Assembly: GCA_029263415.1 (NCBI GenBank) | Contig: JAJCXN010000056.1 | Location: 62,001-126,000 of the forward strand | Length of the DNA: 64,000 nt | DNA from: Acidobacteriota bacterium | GTDB lineage: Bacteria > Acidobacteriota > Thermoanaerobaculia > Multivoradales > Multivoraceae | Direction of reading: 5' to 3' | Part shown: piece after piece, positions 20,266-30,300 of the stretch | How the letters are laid out: each line of letters starts with the position of its first letter | Numbering within the stretch: the stretch's first letter is position 1 | Made by a program: the position numbers and the translations under genes | Notes under the pieces: model-generated | What the model was told of the DNA's origin: nothing | Database searches by the model: none | Seen by the model: the letters and a program-made list of their open reading frames with translations, nothing else

Positions 20266-20946
20266 TCATCGACTGCGCTCAACGCCCAACCGAGGACAGC
20301 GGTGCGCTAGCGGGCACTCCGTGCACTTGGGACTCAGTGGCACGCAGATCTGTTGTCCTAGGCTGACCAGGGTCTTGTTGAGATCGATCCAATAGCGTTT
20401 GGGCAGTTTATCCCTGAGCGCCCACTCGGTCTGCTCGGGAGTGTTGGTACGGACATAACCCCATAGGTTGCAGATCCGATGCACATGCGTATCGACACAG
20501 ATCGCATGCTTCTTGAAAGCTTCGGTGAGCACCAGGTTCGCGGTCTTGCGACCGACACCCGGCAACTGCACCAACTCGTCAATGGTGTCGGGAACGACAC
20601 CGCCAAATTCGTCGCGCAGCATCCTGCCGGTCATCTTGAGATTCTTTGCTTTGGTGCGGTAAAAGCCAACCGGAAAGATCAGCTTCTCGAGCCGAGCAAT
20701 GGCGAGTTGCGCCAGCGCCTCCGGGTCAGGTGCGACCTTGAACAATCGGTGTGAGGCCGCAGCTGTGGTCTCGTCCTTGGTGCGCGCCGAGAGCAGTGTC
20801 GAGATCAGTACTCGATATGGATCCTGGCTGCCTTCGGCGATCAGAGTGACCACCGGCGGTGCTGTGTCCCGCAGCGCATGCTGGATCACGCGCAACATCG
20901 ACCCGATCCGCCGGTTGTCGATCAGCGCGATCGGCCCCGGTGTCAT
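20266..20946 (-). CDS. nth: Endonuclease III (HhH-GPD, 4Fe-4S)
   Basis: LPGVGRKTANLVLTEAF, VDTHVHRICNLWGYV, C-x6-C-x2-C-x5-C cluster motif at C-terminus. Confidence 0.95.
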   Translation of the reverse strand: MTPGPIALIDNRRIGSMLRVIQHALRDTAPPVVTLIAEGSQDPYRVLISTLLSARTKDETTAAASHRLFKVAPDPEALAQLAIARLEKLIFPVGFYRTKAKNLKMTGRMLRDEFGGVVPDTIDELVQLPGVGRKTANLVLTEAFKKHAICVDTHVHRICNLWGYVRTNTPEQTEWALRDKLPKRYWIDLNKTLVSLGQQICVPLSPKCTECPLAHRCPRLGVERSR

Positions 20947-21039
20947 CGTTGACCGAGCGACGCGCTTGTGCAGGCTCCGGTGCTCAGGCGTGCGGTGGGC
21001 GCCGAGTCGCTTGCGGCGTGGAACAATTCCAGCAGGCTC

Positions 21040-22032
21040 TTAAGCAAGAAAGTCGACCTCCGTGCCGATCCCTTGCTTGCGGGCCTGCTCGACCACCATG
21101 CGAGCGAGTGCAACGTCCTGGACAGCCAAGCCGGTCGAATCGAACACTGTGATCTCTTGCGCGGTCTCGCGACCCGGCTTGAACCCAGCGCAGATCGTGC
21201 CCAGCGTTCCATGGATCGCTTCAGGTTCGAGTACGCCCTGCTCGAGCGGCACATTCACCTCGCCACTGTGTCCGGCCTGTTCGTAGTCATCGACCACCAC
21301 CTTGCCCTCTAGGAGGATCGCAGCCTCGAGTTCCTGCTTGCCCGGCGCATCAGCACCCATGGCGTTGATGTGGGCTCCGGGCTTCACCCAATCCCGCCTA
21401 ACGACCGGTGTCCGGCTCGGTGTGGCACAGCAGACGATGTCGCAACCACTTGCATGCTCGACTGAGACAGCCTGGCCTGAAACCTCTTCGGCAAAGGCGA
21501 CAGCAGCGTCCTGTTTGCGATCTGACGCAAATACCTCGAGCTCCGGAAACACCACTTGCAATGCGCTCAACATGGTGCGCGCCTGCACCCCTGAACCAAC
21601 GAATCCAACCGTGCGTGCATCGTCTCTCGCGAGATACTTTGCTGCGACTGCGGCCGCGGCACCGGTGCGAGCCGCGGTGAGAAAAGTCGCGTCGAGCACC
21701 GCTAGAGGCTGCGCTGTTTCAGGATCGCTCAAGATGTACATGCCCAACACCGCAGGCAGACCGTGCTTTTCGGGATTGCGAGGGTGGGAGTTGACCCACT
21801 TCACGCCGGCTGAGCCGTCAAAGTAGGCGGGCATGGCCCGAAAGTCGCCGTGATAGCGCGGCAGATCCAAATAGACCTTCACCGGCATCTGCGTTTGATC
21901 CTGCCCGTGCGCTACAAACGCTTTTTCGATCGCGGGCACGGCCAGCGACATGTTCATCAGCGAACGGACTTCGCTCTGGGTGAGTACCAAGGTCAATCGA
22001 GTCTCCTTGCCATCACGCTGACGGAGCGCCAT
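21040..22032 (-). CDS. Ornithine cyclodeaminase/mu-crystallin family protein (exact start uncertain)
   Basis: TAARTGAAAAVAAKYLARDDARTVGFVGSGVQARTML, HINAMGADAPGKQEL. Confidence 0.9.
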   Translation of the reverse strand: MALRQRDGKETRLTLVLTQSEVRSLMNMSLAVPAIEKAFVAHGQDQTQMPVKVYLDLPRYHGDFRAMPAYFDGSAGVKWVNSHPRNPEKHGLPAVLGMYILSDPETAQPLAVLDATFLTAARTGAAAAVAAKYLARDDARTVGFVGSGVQARTMLSALQVVFPELEVFASDRKQDAAVAFAEEVSGQAVSVEHASGCDIVCCATPSRTPVVRRDWVKPGAHINAMGADAPGKQELEAAILLEGKVVVDDYEQAGHSGEVNVPLEQGVLEPEAIHGTLGTICAGFKPGRETAQEITVFDSTGLAVQDVALARMVVEQARKQGIGTEVDFLA

Positions 22033-22564
22033 CGGTATCCGCAGAGCGTGGATCAGTAGGACTGAAATCGAGCTCCCCAGCGGCTCGTTTTCTCAATAGG
22101 TGTTTGCTCAGTTGCTGTAGGAAGCGCAGCTGAGCCGGGTGGACCTTATCCTTCGCCTCGCCCAAGGTGAAGAATCCGAAGCGATCGATCTCGGGAACTT
22201 CGATCACCGCGCCCGACTTGGGCGGCCACTCGATCTCGAACGTATTGCTCTGGAGCTCGTCCGGGTCACAGCTACCCTCTAGGGCCCATGCGATGACTAC
22301 CTTTCCACTCTTGTACCGAATCTCACCGAGCGGAATATAGGACTCAAGGTCCCGAGGCACGCGTTGGATGCCAGTCTCTTCTTTGAACTCCCGGCACGCC
22401 GCATGAAACGTATCTTCGCCCTCTTCCACCATCCCCTTTAGCAATGTCCATGTGCCCTCGTCCTTGTTGCGATAGAAAGGACCACCGGGATGCCCCAGCA
22501 GAACTTCGAGATTCTGGTCGGTCAAGCGGTACATCAGGATCCCCGCACTCAGTTTGGACAAGAC
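22013..22564 (-). CDS. NUDIX hydrolase (start near 22564 inferred; ORF extends to 22672)
   Basis: Nudix box GMVEEGEDTFHAACREFKEETGI. Confidence 0.88.
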   Translation of the reverse strand, partial: VLSKLSAGILMYRLTDQNLEVLLGHPGGPFYRNKDEGTWTLLKGMVEEGEDTFHAACREFKEETGIQRVPRDLESYIPLGEIRYKSGKVVIAWALEGSCDPDELQSNTFEIEWPPKSGAVIEVPEIDRFGFFTLGEAKDKVHPAQLRFLQQLSKHLLRKRAAGELDFSPTDPRSADTDGAPSA

Positions 22565-22636
22565 TCGCCTCCTTCCGCTTCGGTCCGATTTCCGGCGGGG
22601 AGGTGCTCCCGGCCATTGACCAAGAGACCTTAGACC

Positions 22637-23557
22637 ATGATTCAGCACATGCCCACCCACAGTGAAGAGCACCCGGTCCTCGACAAGATCATTGAGACGC
22701 TACGCGCCCAACGCCAGGTCAAGGGTGCCACTTGGGCCCAACGACGCTTGGCGATGGAAGCCGTGCAAGCACAGCTAGCTTTGCCGAAATCGGTGACGGT
22801 CGAGGCCACCAAGGCGGGCGGCGTCAAGGCTGCTTGGATCAGACCGTCTACCTCCGAAGCGGCTGACCGAGCCGTCATTCTGTACCTGCACGGCGGCGGC
22901 TACGTATTGGGATCGATCACCACCCTCCGCGAGGCAATAGGACGGTTGGCGGTGGCGACCAACGCCAACATGCTCGGCGTGGACTATCGGCTAGCTCCCG
23001 AGAACCCCTTCCCTGCCGCCGTCGACGACGCTGCGGCCGCGTATCGTTGGCTCCTGTCTCAAGGAACGCCCGCAAACCGGATCATCGTCGCCGGCGACTC
23101 AGCGGGCGGCGGCCTTGCGGTGGCGACCTTGCTGCGCCTCCGTGAATCAGGCGACCCGATGCCCGCCGGTGCGGTCCTGTTGTCACCGTGGGTCGATCTA
23201 ACCTCAAGCGGCGAATCCCTGACAACACGCAAAGACGCGGATCCGATGGTCGGCGAACAAGGCCTTGTTGAGATGGCCAACGCATATGCCGCGGGGCGCT
23301 TGCACGACTCGGAAGCGTCACCGCTGTTCGCTGAACTTTCGGGACTACCACCTTGCCTGATCCACGTTGGTGATGCTGAGGTGTTGCTTGACGATTCGCT
23401 CCGACTCGCCCAAGCCCTCCGAGACGCGGGCGGCGACGCCAAAGTCGAGGTCTGGGATCGCATGATCCACGTCTTCCAGGCCTTCCCACAACTCCCGGAA
23501 GCCGCTCAATCTCTGGAACGGATCGGCACCTTTGTCAACGAGCAGATCGGGCACTAG
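22637..23557 (+). CDS. Alpha/beta hydrolase, HSL-type esterase
   Basis: YLHGGGYVLGS oxyanion motif, GDSAGGGLA nucleophile, MIHVFQAFP. Confidence 0.93.
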   Translation: MIQHMPTHSEEHPVLDKIIETLRAQRQVKGATWAQRRLAMEAVQAQLALPKSVTVEATKAGGVKAAWIRPSTSEAADRAVILYLHGGGYVLGSITTLREAIGRLAVATNANMLGVDYRLAPENPFPAAVDDAAAAYRWLLSQGTPANRIIVAGDSAGGGLAVATLLRLRESGDPMPAGAVLLSPWVDLTSSGESLTTRKDADPMVGEQGLVEMANAYAAGRLHDSEASPLFAELSGLPPCLIHVGDAEVLLDDSLRLAQALRDAGGDAKVEVWDRMIHVFQAFPQLPEAAQSLERIGTFVNEQIGH

Positions 23558-23654
23558 GAGGCACGTTTCTTGGCTCGAACGTCCCTTCGGTCGAGTAAAA
23601 CAAGGCGCAAACAATAGCTAAAATGCTATTCCCCGACCTTTGGAGATCACTGCT

Positions 23655-25082
23655 ATGCATACCAATTCAGAAGCCCGCTCCAACGCCGCGCGTCAGCGAG
23701 TGTTCTGCTGCTTGACGCTTGTGTACGCCGTCGTCGCCAGCGCTGCCGTCGCTCAGCCAGGCGGCTATACGGGCCCCAACGTGGAGGTCACGGAAGGTCC
23801 AGATATCACCGTCTGGAACATCGCTAGTGCCATGAGCTACGGTCCGGTTGGCAGCATCCGCGCCTATTCGGTTGGCACCGACTCCTGCAACATCGGTAGC
23901 GTCGACGCCAAGTGGTGCGATGTCGCCAACCAAGCCAACTGCATGGCGCAACCCGGATGGGACATCGCCGATCACCCGGTGATTTCACAAAACCTCTATC
24001 GCCTGCGCACCAACGGCGAGAACGGCGCGTTCCGACAGATCGGCCAGGGTTGGCTAAAGCATGGTTTCAACTCAACCAACACCACTCGATCCGACTGTCG
24101 AGGCAACATCGGAGGTGTGCCCCAGTCTTGCCCGAGCACGCCCGGGGGCGCATCGCTGGTGGTCGGCTGCACTGATTTCTACAGCGCCGGAACCAACGCC
24201 GCTCAATCCATGGCACCACGCTCTGAAATGATCAGCGCTGCTGGCGGTGATTTTCCAACCAACTACACACAGCCAGGTGGAGGCGGGTTCAGCGCCATTG
24301 AAGGTCGCATGCAAGCAGAAGAGGTCGATATCGACCCCTCTGAGGCCGCCAACGTGGGAGCTGATTACTGGGTCGAAGCGCACTACCTCACCGAAGACGA
24401 CGCGACGTTTGCTGGCTACGGCACCGGTGATGAGCGCAACGGACGCAATGGCCTCAACAATGCGTCCTACCGTCGGGTGACGTTCAGCGGAGGGTTCACC
24501 TTGACAGTTGACGGCTCGACACCAACCCAACGCGAGGCTCCAGCAATCTACGCATGGAAAGCACAAGACCCCGAGGTCGAGATCATCGAGTTCGATCTCG
24601 ACACCACCCCTACCCAGCGCTTCCACATCGCCTACAAGGTCACCGACTTGCCGGTTCGAAGCGGCGCCCCGCTGGTGCACACTGAAGTGGTCGTGCACAA
24701 CATGAACTCTGATCGCTCCGCTCGAGCGCTCGAGATCCAGTTTCCTGCCGACTCCACGATCAGTAGTCAAGGCTTCCACGACGTCGACTCTCACTCAGGG
24801 GAGCCCTACTCGGTTACCGATTGGGCCATGCCCGTGGTCGCCAACACCGTGCGCTGGGAGACCGAGACCCACGCCACCAACATCAACGCAAACGCCCTGC
24901 GCTGGGGCACCGCATATACGTTCTGGTTCGACTCCACTCAAGACCCGCGTGATGCTTCTTGGACGCTCGAACTGTTCACACCTGGTACACCACAGCAGGT
25001 GACGATTCCGATCGGCAATGTTCTGTTTGCGGATAATTTTGAGTCCGGCACCACAGCAGCTTGGACGTCGGTCACTCCGTAG
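23655..25082 (+). CDS. Secreted protein of unknown function with C-terminal FESG tag
   Basis: Signal-peptide-like N-terminus (VFCCLTLVYAVVASAAVAQ); 19-aa C-terminal tag shared with the subtilase. Confidence 0.8.
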   Translation: MHTNSEARSNAARQRVFCCLTLVYAVVASAAVAQPGGYTGPNVEVTEGPDITVWNIASAMSYGPVGSIRAYSVGTDSCNIGSVDAKWCDVANQANCMAQPGWDIADHPVISQNLYRLRTNGENGAFRQIGQGWLKHGFNSTNTTRSDCRGNIGGVPQSCPSTPGGASLVVGCTDFYSAGTNAAQSMAPRSEMISAAGGDFPTNYTQPGGGGFSAIEGRMQAEEVDIDPSEAANVGADYWVEAHYLTEDDATFAGYGTGDERNGRNGLNNASYRRVTFSGGFTLTVDGSTPTQREAPAIYAWKAQDPEVEIIEFDLDTTPTQRFHIAYKVTDLPVRSGAPLVHTEVVVHNMNSDRSARALEIQFPADSTISSQGFHDVDSHSGEPYSVTDWAMPVVANTVRWETETHATNINANALRWGTAYTFWFDSTQDPRDASWTLELFTPGTPQQVTIPIGNVLFADNFESGTTAAWTSVTP

Positions 25083-25229
25083 TTCGGCCACGCCGTAGTT
25101 GCTGCGCTCCTTAGGGTTCACAAGCGGCTAGCAACTCCATCTGATACCGGCAGCCTGCCGGTCTGGTCCCTGGTCGCAATCTTGCCGTTGGCCACAACGA
25201 AGATTCACATCGCACCATAGACTCGGCCC

Positions 25230-27194
25230 ATGCCAGCCCTCCCCATTCTCCAATCACCAGCGGGCACGTCGCGCATTCGCCCGTCCAAGACCTCGAAGTG
25301 GCGTGCGGGCGTACTGGTGGTCTTTCACTTGTTGATCGCCGCTCACATCACCTATTGGATGGTGCGCGGCAGTGCTATCACTCCGGTAGAGCCGTCTGAG
25401 GCCGTCGCATTCTCGCGAGCAGGCGTCGTCAACGCCGGACTGATCTTCTTCGCAACGACCATCGCACTGACTGCGGTCTTTGGACGCTTCTTCTGTGGCT
25501 GGGCCTGTCACTTGGTTGCTCTGCAGGATGCATCGCGCTGGTTGCTCGAGAAGTTCGGGCGGAGACCTGCCCCGCTGCGTGCTCGATTCCTGGGTTGGGT
25601 TCCCATGATCTCGTTTCTCTACCTCTTCATCTACCCGCTCTATCAGAGGCTTGGCGCGGGAGACCCGCTGTTCAGCGGCACCACGGAGATGGTGACCACA
25701 GACTTTTGGGGTCGATTCCCGGGCTGGGCCCTCGCACTGCTGACCTTCTTCATCTGCGGCTTCGCAATCATCTACTTTCTTGGCGCCAAGGGCTTTTGCA
25801 CCTACGCTTGTCCCTACGGAGCAGCGTTTGCCGCCGCGGACCGAGTATCGCCGATGCGTATCCGCGTCACCGACGCGTGCGAAGGATGCGGTCACTGCAC
25901 CGCCGTGTGCACCTCTAACGTTCGCGTTCACGAAGAGGTGCGTGACTTTGGAATGGTGACCAGCGCCGGATGTATGAAGTGCATGGACTGCGTCTCCGTG
26001 TGTCCCAACGACGCCTTGTTCTACGGCTTTGGGACCATTCCTCTGTTGGCCAAGCGCCGAGCCGAGAAACCGGGTCCTGAAGCCAACAAGAACTATTCGC
26101 TACCGCTGTGGGAAGAGCTGCTGCTAGCCCTTGCGGGGTTCGCAGGCTATTTGACCTTCCGTGGCCTTTATGGCGCGGTGCCGATCCTGATGGCCCTCGG
26201 AACAGCGGCCATCTTTGCCTTCCTTGCGCTCTTGACGGCGCGCCTCATCGTCCATCCGCACGCGGCCTTCAAGGGGTGGCGACTCAAACGGAACGGCGAA
26301 CTGCTCCGCGCTGGACGGTTCGCGGTTGTCCTGCTGCTGGCAGCGCATCTCTTCTGGGCCCATTCGGCGTTCATGCGCTGGACCCTCAAAGCAGCTGAGC
26401 ACGGCTACTTCCAAACAGTCCTGTTGCGATCCGCGTCGCTCAACTTGGCTCAGCAGACACCAAACGCGGCGAACCTTGAGTTTCCTCAGCAGGTGCTCGA
26501 ACGATACCGGACACTCGAACGCTGGGGGCTCGCGCGCACGATGGGCCTTAGCGCACGCCAAGCCTCTCTGGCTCTGGTCGTGGGAGACCTGAGCACTGCA
26601 ACCCTACAAGCCGAACTCTCAATCGACCGAGGCGAGTTCCTGGAAGACGCCAGTATGGTGTTGGCCACCGCCCAAGCTCGGTCTGGAGCGTTCGCTGCGG
26701 CCTCGGAGCACTATCAAGTAGTCACTCAATCCTGGCCTGGCAACCTCCAGGCCCACCTCGGTCATGGCCTCATGCTGGCGGAGCTCGGCCGTTTCCAAGA
26801 GGCAGCAGTAGCGTTCAGTGAGGGCTTAAAGATGCAGCCCAGTTCCCCGGAGCTGCGCTACAACCTGGCCCTTGCCTCGGCCTACAGCGGCGACCTTGAC
26901 GCAGCGATTCATTGGTTCGAGCAAACCCTCCATGTAGCACCCGATCACCAGCAAGCAAGCGACAATCTCGCCGGCAGTTATGCCCAGCTCGGCCGCTTCC
27001 AGGAGGCGCGCGAACACCTCTTAGCGGCCATCGAGAACGGCGACGCTCCTGTGTCGACACACCTGCTCCTTGCGCAAGTACTGCTCGAACTCAACCTTGC
27101 TCCCCAGGCGCGAACTCAGATCGAGAACGCGCTTAGCCTCGAACCCAACTCTCGAGAAGCCAACCAATTACTCCAAGCACTGAGCAATCGCTGA
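25230..27194 (+). CDS. Polytopic 4Fe-4S (NapH/CcoG-like) polyferredoxin fused to TPR repeats
   Basis: FFCGWACHLVALQ, FCTYACPYGAAF, CEGCGHCTAVC, CMKCMDCVSVCPNDALFYG; C-terminal TPRs. Confidence 0.88.
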   Translation: MPALPILQSPAGTSRIRPSKTSKWRAGVLVVFHLLIAAHITYWMVRGSAITPVEPSEAVAFSRAGVVNAGLIFFATTIALTAVFGRFFCGWACHLVALQDASRWLLEKFGRRPAPLRARFLGWVPMISFLYLFIYPLYQRLGAGDPLFSGTTEMVTTDFWGRFPGWALALLTFFICGFAIIYFLGAKGFCTYACPYGAAFAAADRVSPMRIRVTDACEGCGHCTAVCTSNVRVHEEVRDFGMVTSAGCMKCMDCVSVCPNDALFYGFGTIPLLAKRRAEKPGPEANKNYSLPLWEELLLALAGFAGYLTFRGLYGAVPILMALGTAAIFAFLALLTARLIVHPHAAFKGWRLKRNGELLRAGRFAVVLLLAAHLFWAHSAFMRWTLKAAEHGYFQTVLLRSASLNLAQQTPNAANLEFPQQVLERYRTLERWGLARTMGLSARQASLALVVGDLSTATLQAELSIDRGEFLEDASMVLATAQARSGAFAAASEHYQVVTQSWPGNLQAHLGHGLMLAELGRFQEAAVAFSEGLKMQPSSPELRYNLALASAYSGDLDAAIHWFEQTLHVAPDHQQASDNLAGSYAQLGRFQEAREHLLAAIENGDAPVSTHLLLAQVLLELNLAPQARTQIENALSLEPNSREANQLLQALSNR

Positions 27195-27331
27195 CGTTCG
27201 TCACACCACTGGCTATCGCGCGCGAGGCCGCTTGTAGCAGCCTCATTTATCCGTCTTCAATGCGAAGTCAATAGTCAATACACGATCAACACAACTAGCG
27301 TCCGCGACCTCCGGCGCTAGACTCTCGACCT

Positions 27332-30300
27332 ATGTCGACACCAATTCCACAGCCACCCGACCGGCCCCTGGTCGGCAACGTCTTCGACCTGTCCGCTGAC
27401 ACACAGGTTCAAGACCTGCTTCGTCTATCCAAGCAATACGGCGAAATCTTCTTCCTCGAACTCGCAGGCCGACGTCTAATCGTGCTCTCGAGTTTCCGCC
27501 TTGTGGACGAGGTCTCCGATGAGAAGCGCTTCGACAAGCGCGTCTGGGCTCCACTCAAGCAAGTGCGCCGCTTCTCCGGCGACGGGCTATTCACAGCGCA
27601 TACCTTCGAGCCGAACTGGCAGAAGGCGCACAACATTCTGTTGCCCAATTTCAGCATGGTCGCGATGAAGCGCTACCACCCGATGATGCTCGACATCGCG
27701 CGTCAGATGTTGGACAAGTGGTCGCGCCTCAATCCCGCCGACGACCTGGACGTCGCCGACGAAATGACCCGACTCACGCTCGACACCATCGGCTTGTGTG
27801 GCTTCGACTACCGCTTCAACTCGTTCTACCGCGAACGCCCTCACCCCTTCATCCGTGCAATGACTCGCTCGCTCGCGATCTCCATGGATCGGTCGGTCAG
27901 GCCTGAGATCTCCAATCACTTTCGCATTCGGCAGAATCGGATCTTTAAGCGTTCGGTAGATCTGATGAACGACACCGTCGACGGCATCATCCGTGAGCGA
28001 CGAGAAAGTGGCGAGGATCTCTCTCATCGCGTGGATCTGATGTCGGCCATGCTCACTGGCAAAGATCGCGACACCGGTGAGTCACTCGACGATCTCAACA
28101 TCCGCTACCAGATCATTACCTTCCTGATCGCTGGTCACGAGACCACCAGCGGGCTGCTCTCGTTTGCCACCCACTACTTACTCAAGCATCCAGCGGTAAT
28201 GGCCAAAGCTCGAGAGGAAGTCGATCGCGTGCTGGGGCTTGATCCCACCGTCGACCCCACCTATCGGCAGGTCACCGAACTACGCTACGTCAGACAGATC
28301 CTCAACGAAGCTCTCCGGCTGTGGCCTACCGCGCCCATGTTCTCTTTGTTCCCCAAGGAAGGGACTGCGGTACTTGGCGAGGAGTACGAGATCGACAAGC
28401 GAGACGGGCTCGCCGTCTTGATCCCAGCGTTGCACCGCGACCCGGAGATCTGGGGTTCCAATGCCGAAGCCTTCGATCCGGAGCACTTCTCACCTGAGGC
28501 CGAGCGCACCCGCCCAGCGAACGCATTCAAACCCTTCGGCAACGGACAGCGAGCCTGCATCGGCCGCCAGTTTGCGATGCACGAGGCCGCCCTTGCACTC
28601 GGCATGATGCTGCAGCGCTTTGACCTATTCGATGCGCACAACTACAAGCTCGAAGTCAAAGAAACCCTCACCCTCAAGCCGCACGGTTTCAAGATACGCA
28701 TTGCCCCAAGACAGATTCCAGCAGAAGGCGATGTCGCGACTCCGAGTTCCGATGCCGCGAAGCACCCAGCCGAGCCTTCGGAGGTGCCAGTTACGGCACG
28801 CGCGCCAGCCCACGGGACTCCACTCACGGTCCTCTATGGTTCCAATATGGGCACCTCAGAGGCGCTCGCAAATCGGATCGGCTCAGATGGCGAACTTCAG
28901 GGCTTCGCAGTCTCAGTGGAGCCGCTGGATCACCGCACCCGAGGACTGCCGAAGACTGGAGCGGTGATACTGGTCAGCGCCTCCTACAACGGACACCCGC
29001 CGGATAACGCAAAGCGCTTCTGCGACTGGTTGATCAACGAAGCTCCCGCGTCGAAAGCAGCTGATGGACTTCCGTTTGCGGTCTTTGGCTGCGGCAATCG
29101 GGACTGGGCCGCCACCTATCAAGAGATCCCTAGGTTGCTCGACCAACGCATGGCCGAGTCTGGCGGCCATCGTTTGCTGGTGAGAGGCGAGGGCGACGCG
29201 GCCGACGACTTCGACGGAGATTTCGAACGCTGGTACTCGAAACTCTGGCCCGCCGTGCTCGACCAGTTTCAGCTCGACATCAAAGCACCAAACCAAGAGA
29301 CCAACAACGAACCTGCAACGCCGCTGCTGCGCGTCGAAGTCATCCAAGACCGACATCCCAGCCCCTTCGTCAAGGCCTTTGGCGCCAAGCCGATGACCTT
29401 GATTTCCAACATTGAGTTGCAAGCGGCTAGCTCGCCGCGGTCGACCCGGCACATCGAATTCGCCCTACCCTCAGCCGTGACCTACAACACCGGCGATCAT
29501 CTCGGGGTGATCGCACAGAACCATGAGGCGTTGGTCAGACGCGTCCTGGAACGGTTCGCCTTCGATGAGCAGACCAGAATACGCATTCAAGCTGCGGTCG
29601 CAACCCGCACCGACTTTCCAGTCGACCAGCCGATCGCCGTGCACCAACTCCTCACCGATTACGTTGAGCTGCAAGACGTCGCCTCACGCTCGCAGATTGC
29701 TGCCCTCGCCCGCTACACCGAATGCCCACCCGACAAGCAGGGTCTCCTTGAATTGAGCGGTTCGACCGACGAACACCAAGACCAATACCGCACTCGGGTC
29801 TTGGAACCGCGGCGTTCGATTCTCGACCTGCTCGAGCAATACGCCGCCTGCGAGATCCCCTTCGGTGCATTTCTGGGCTTGCTCGCTCCCTTACGGCCAC
29901 GGTATTACTCAATCTCTTCTGCGCCTCTGGTCACAGATCGGATCTTGAGCATCACGGTCGGGGTGATCGAAGGTCCAGCTCGCAGCGGCAACGGAACGTT
30001 TCGGGGCACCTGTTCGCACTATCTCGCAGACAAGACCAAAGGCAGCGTGATCTACGCCTTCGTACGCGATGGTCAGTCGATGTTCAAGCCACCCAAGGAT
30101 CCATCGATACCGATGATCATGATCGGGCCCGGCACCGGACTGGCTCCGTTCCGCGGTTTCTTGCAGGAGCGTCAAGCGCAGAAGGCCGCGGGCGCTACGG
30201 TCGGCCACTCCATGCTGTTCTTCGGCTGTCGACGTCCCGCCGAGGACTTCCTCTATCGCGAGCAGCTCGAGGGCTTCGAAGCTGACGGCGTAGCCGCCCT

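Noticed and set aside
23611-23630. AATAGC-taaaat-GCTATT hairpin or possible -10 box upstream of the secreted protein
   Set aside because: Short 6-bp arms and no convincing -35 element; too weak to call.
24072-24794. 240-aa minus ORF antisense to the secreted protein
   Set aside because: No independent start or ribosome site evidence and no motifs; the + strand gene has signal peptide and tag support.
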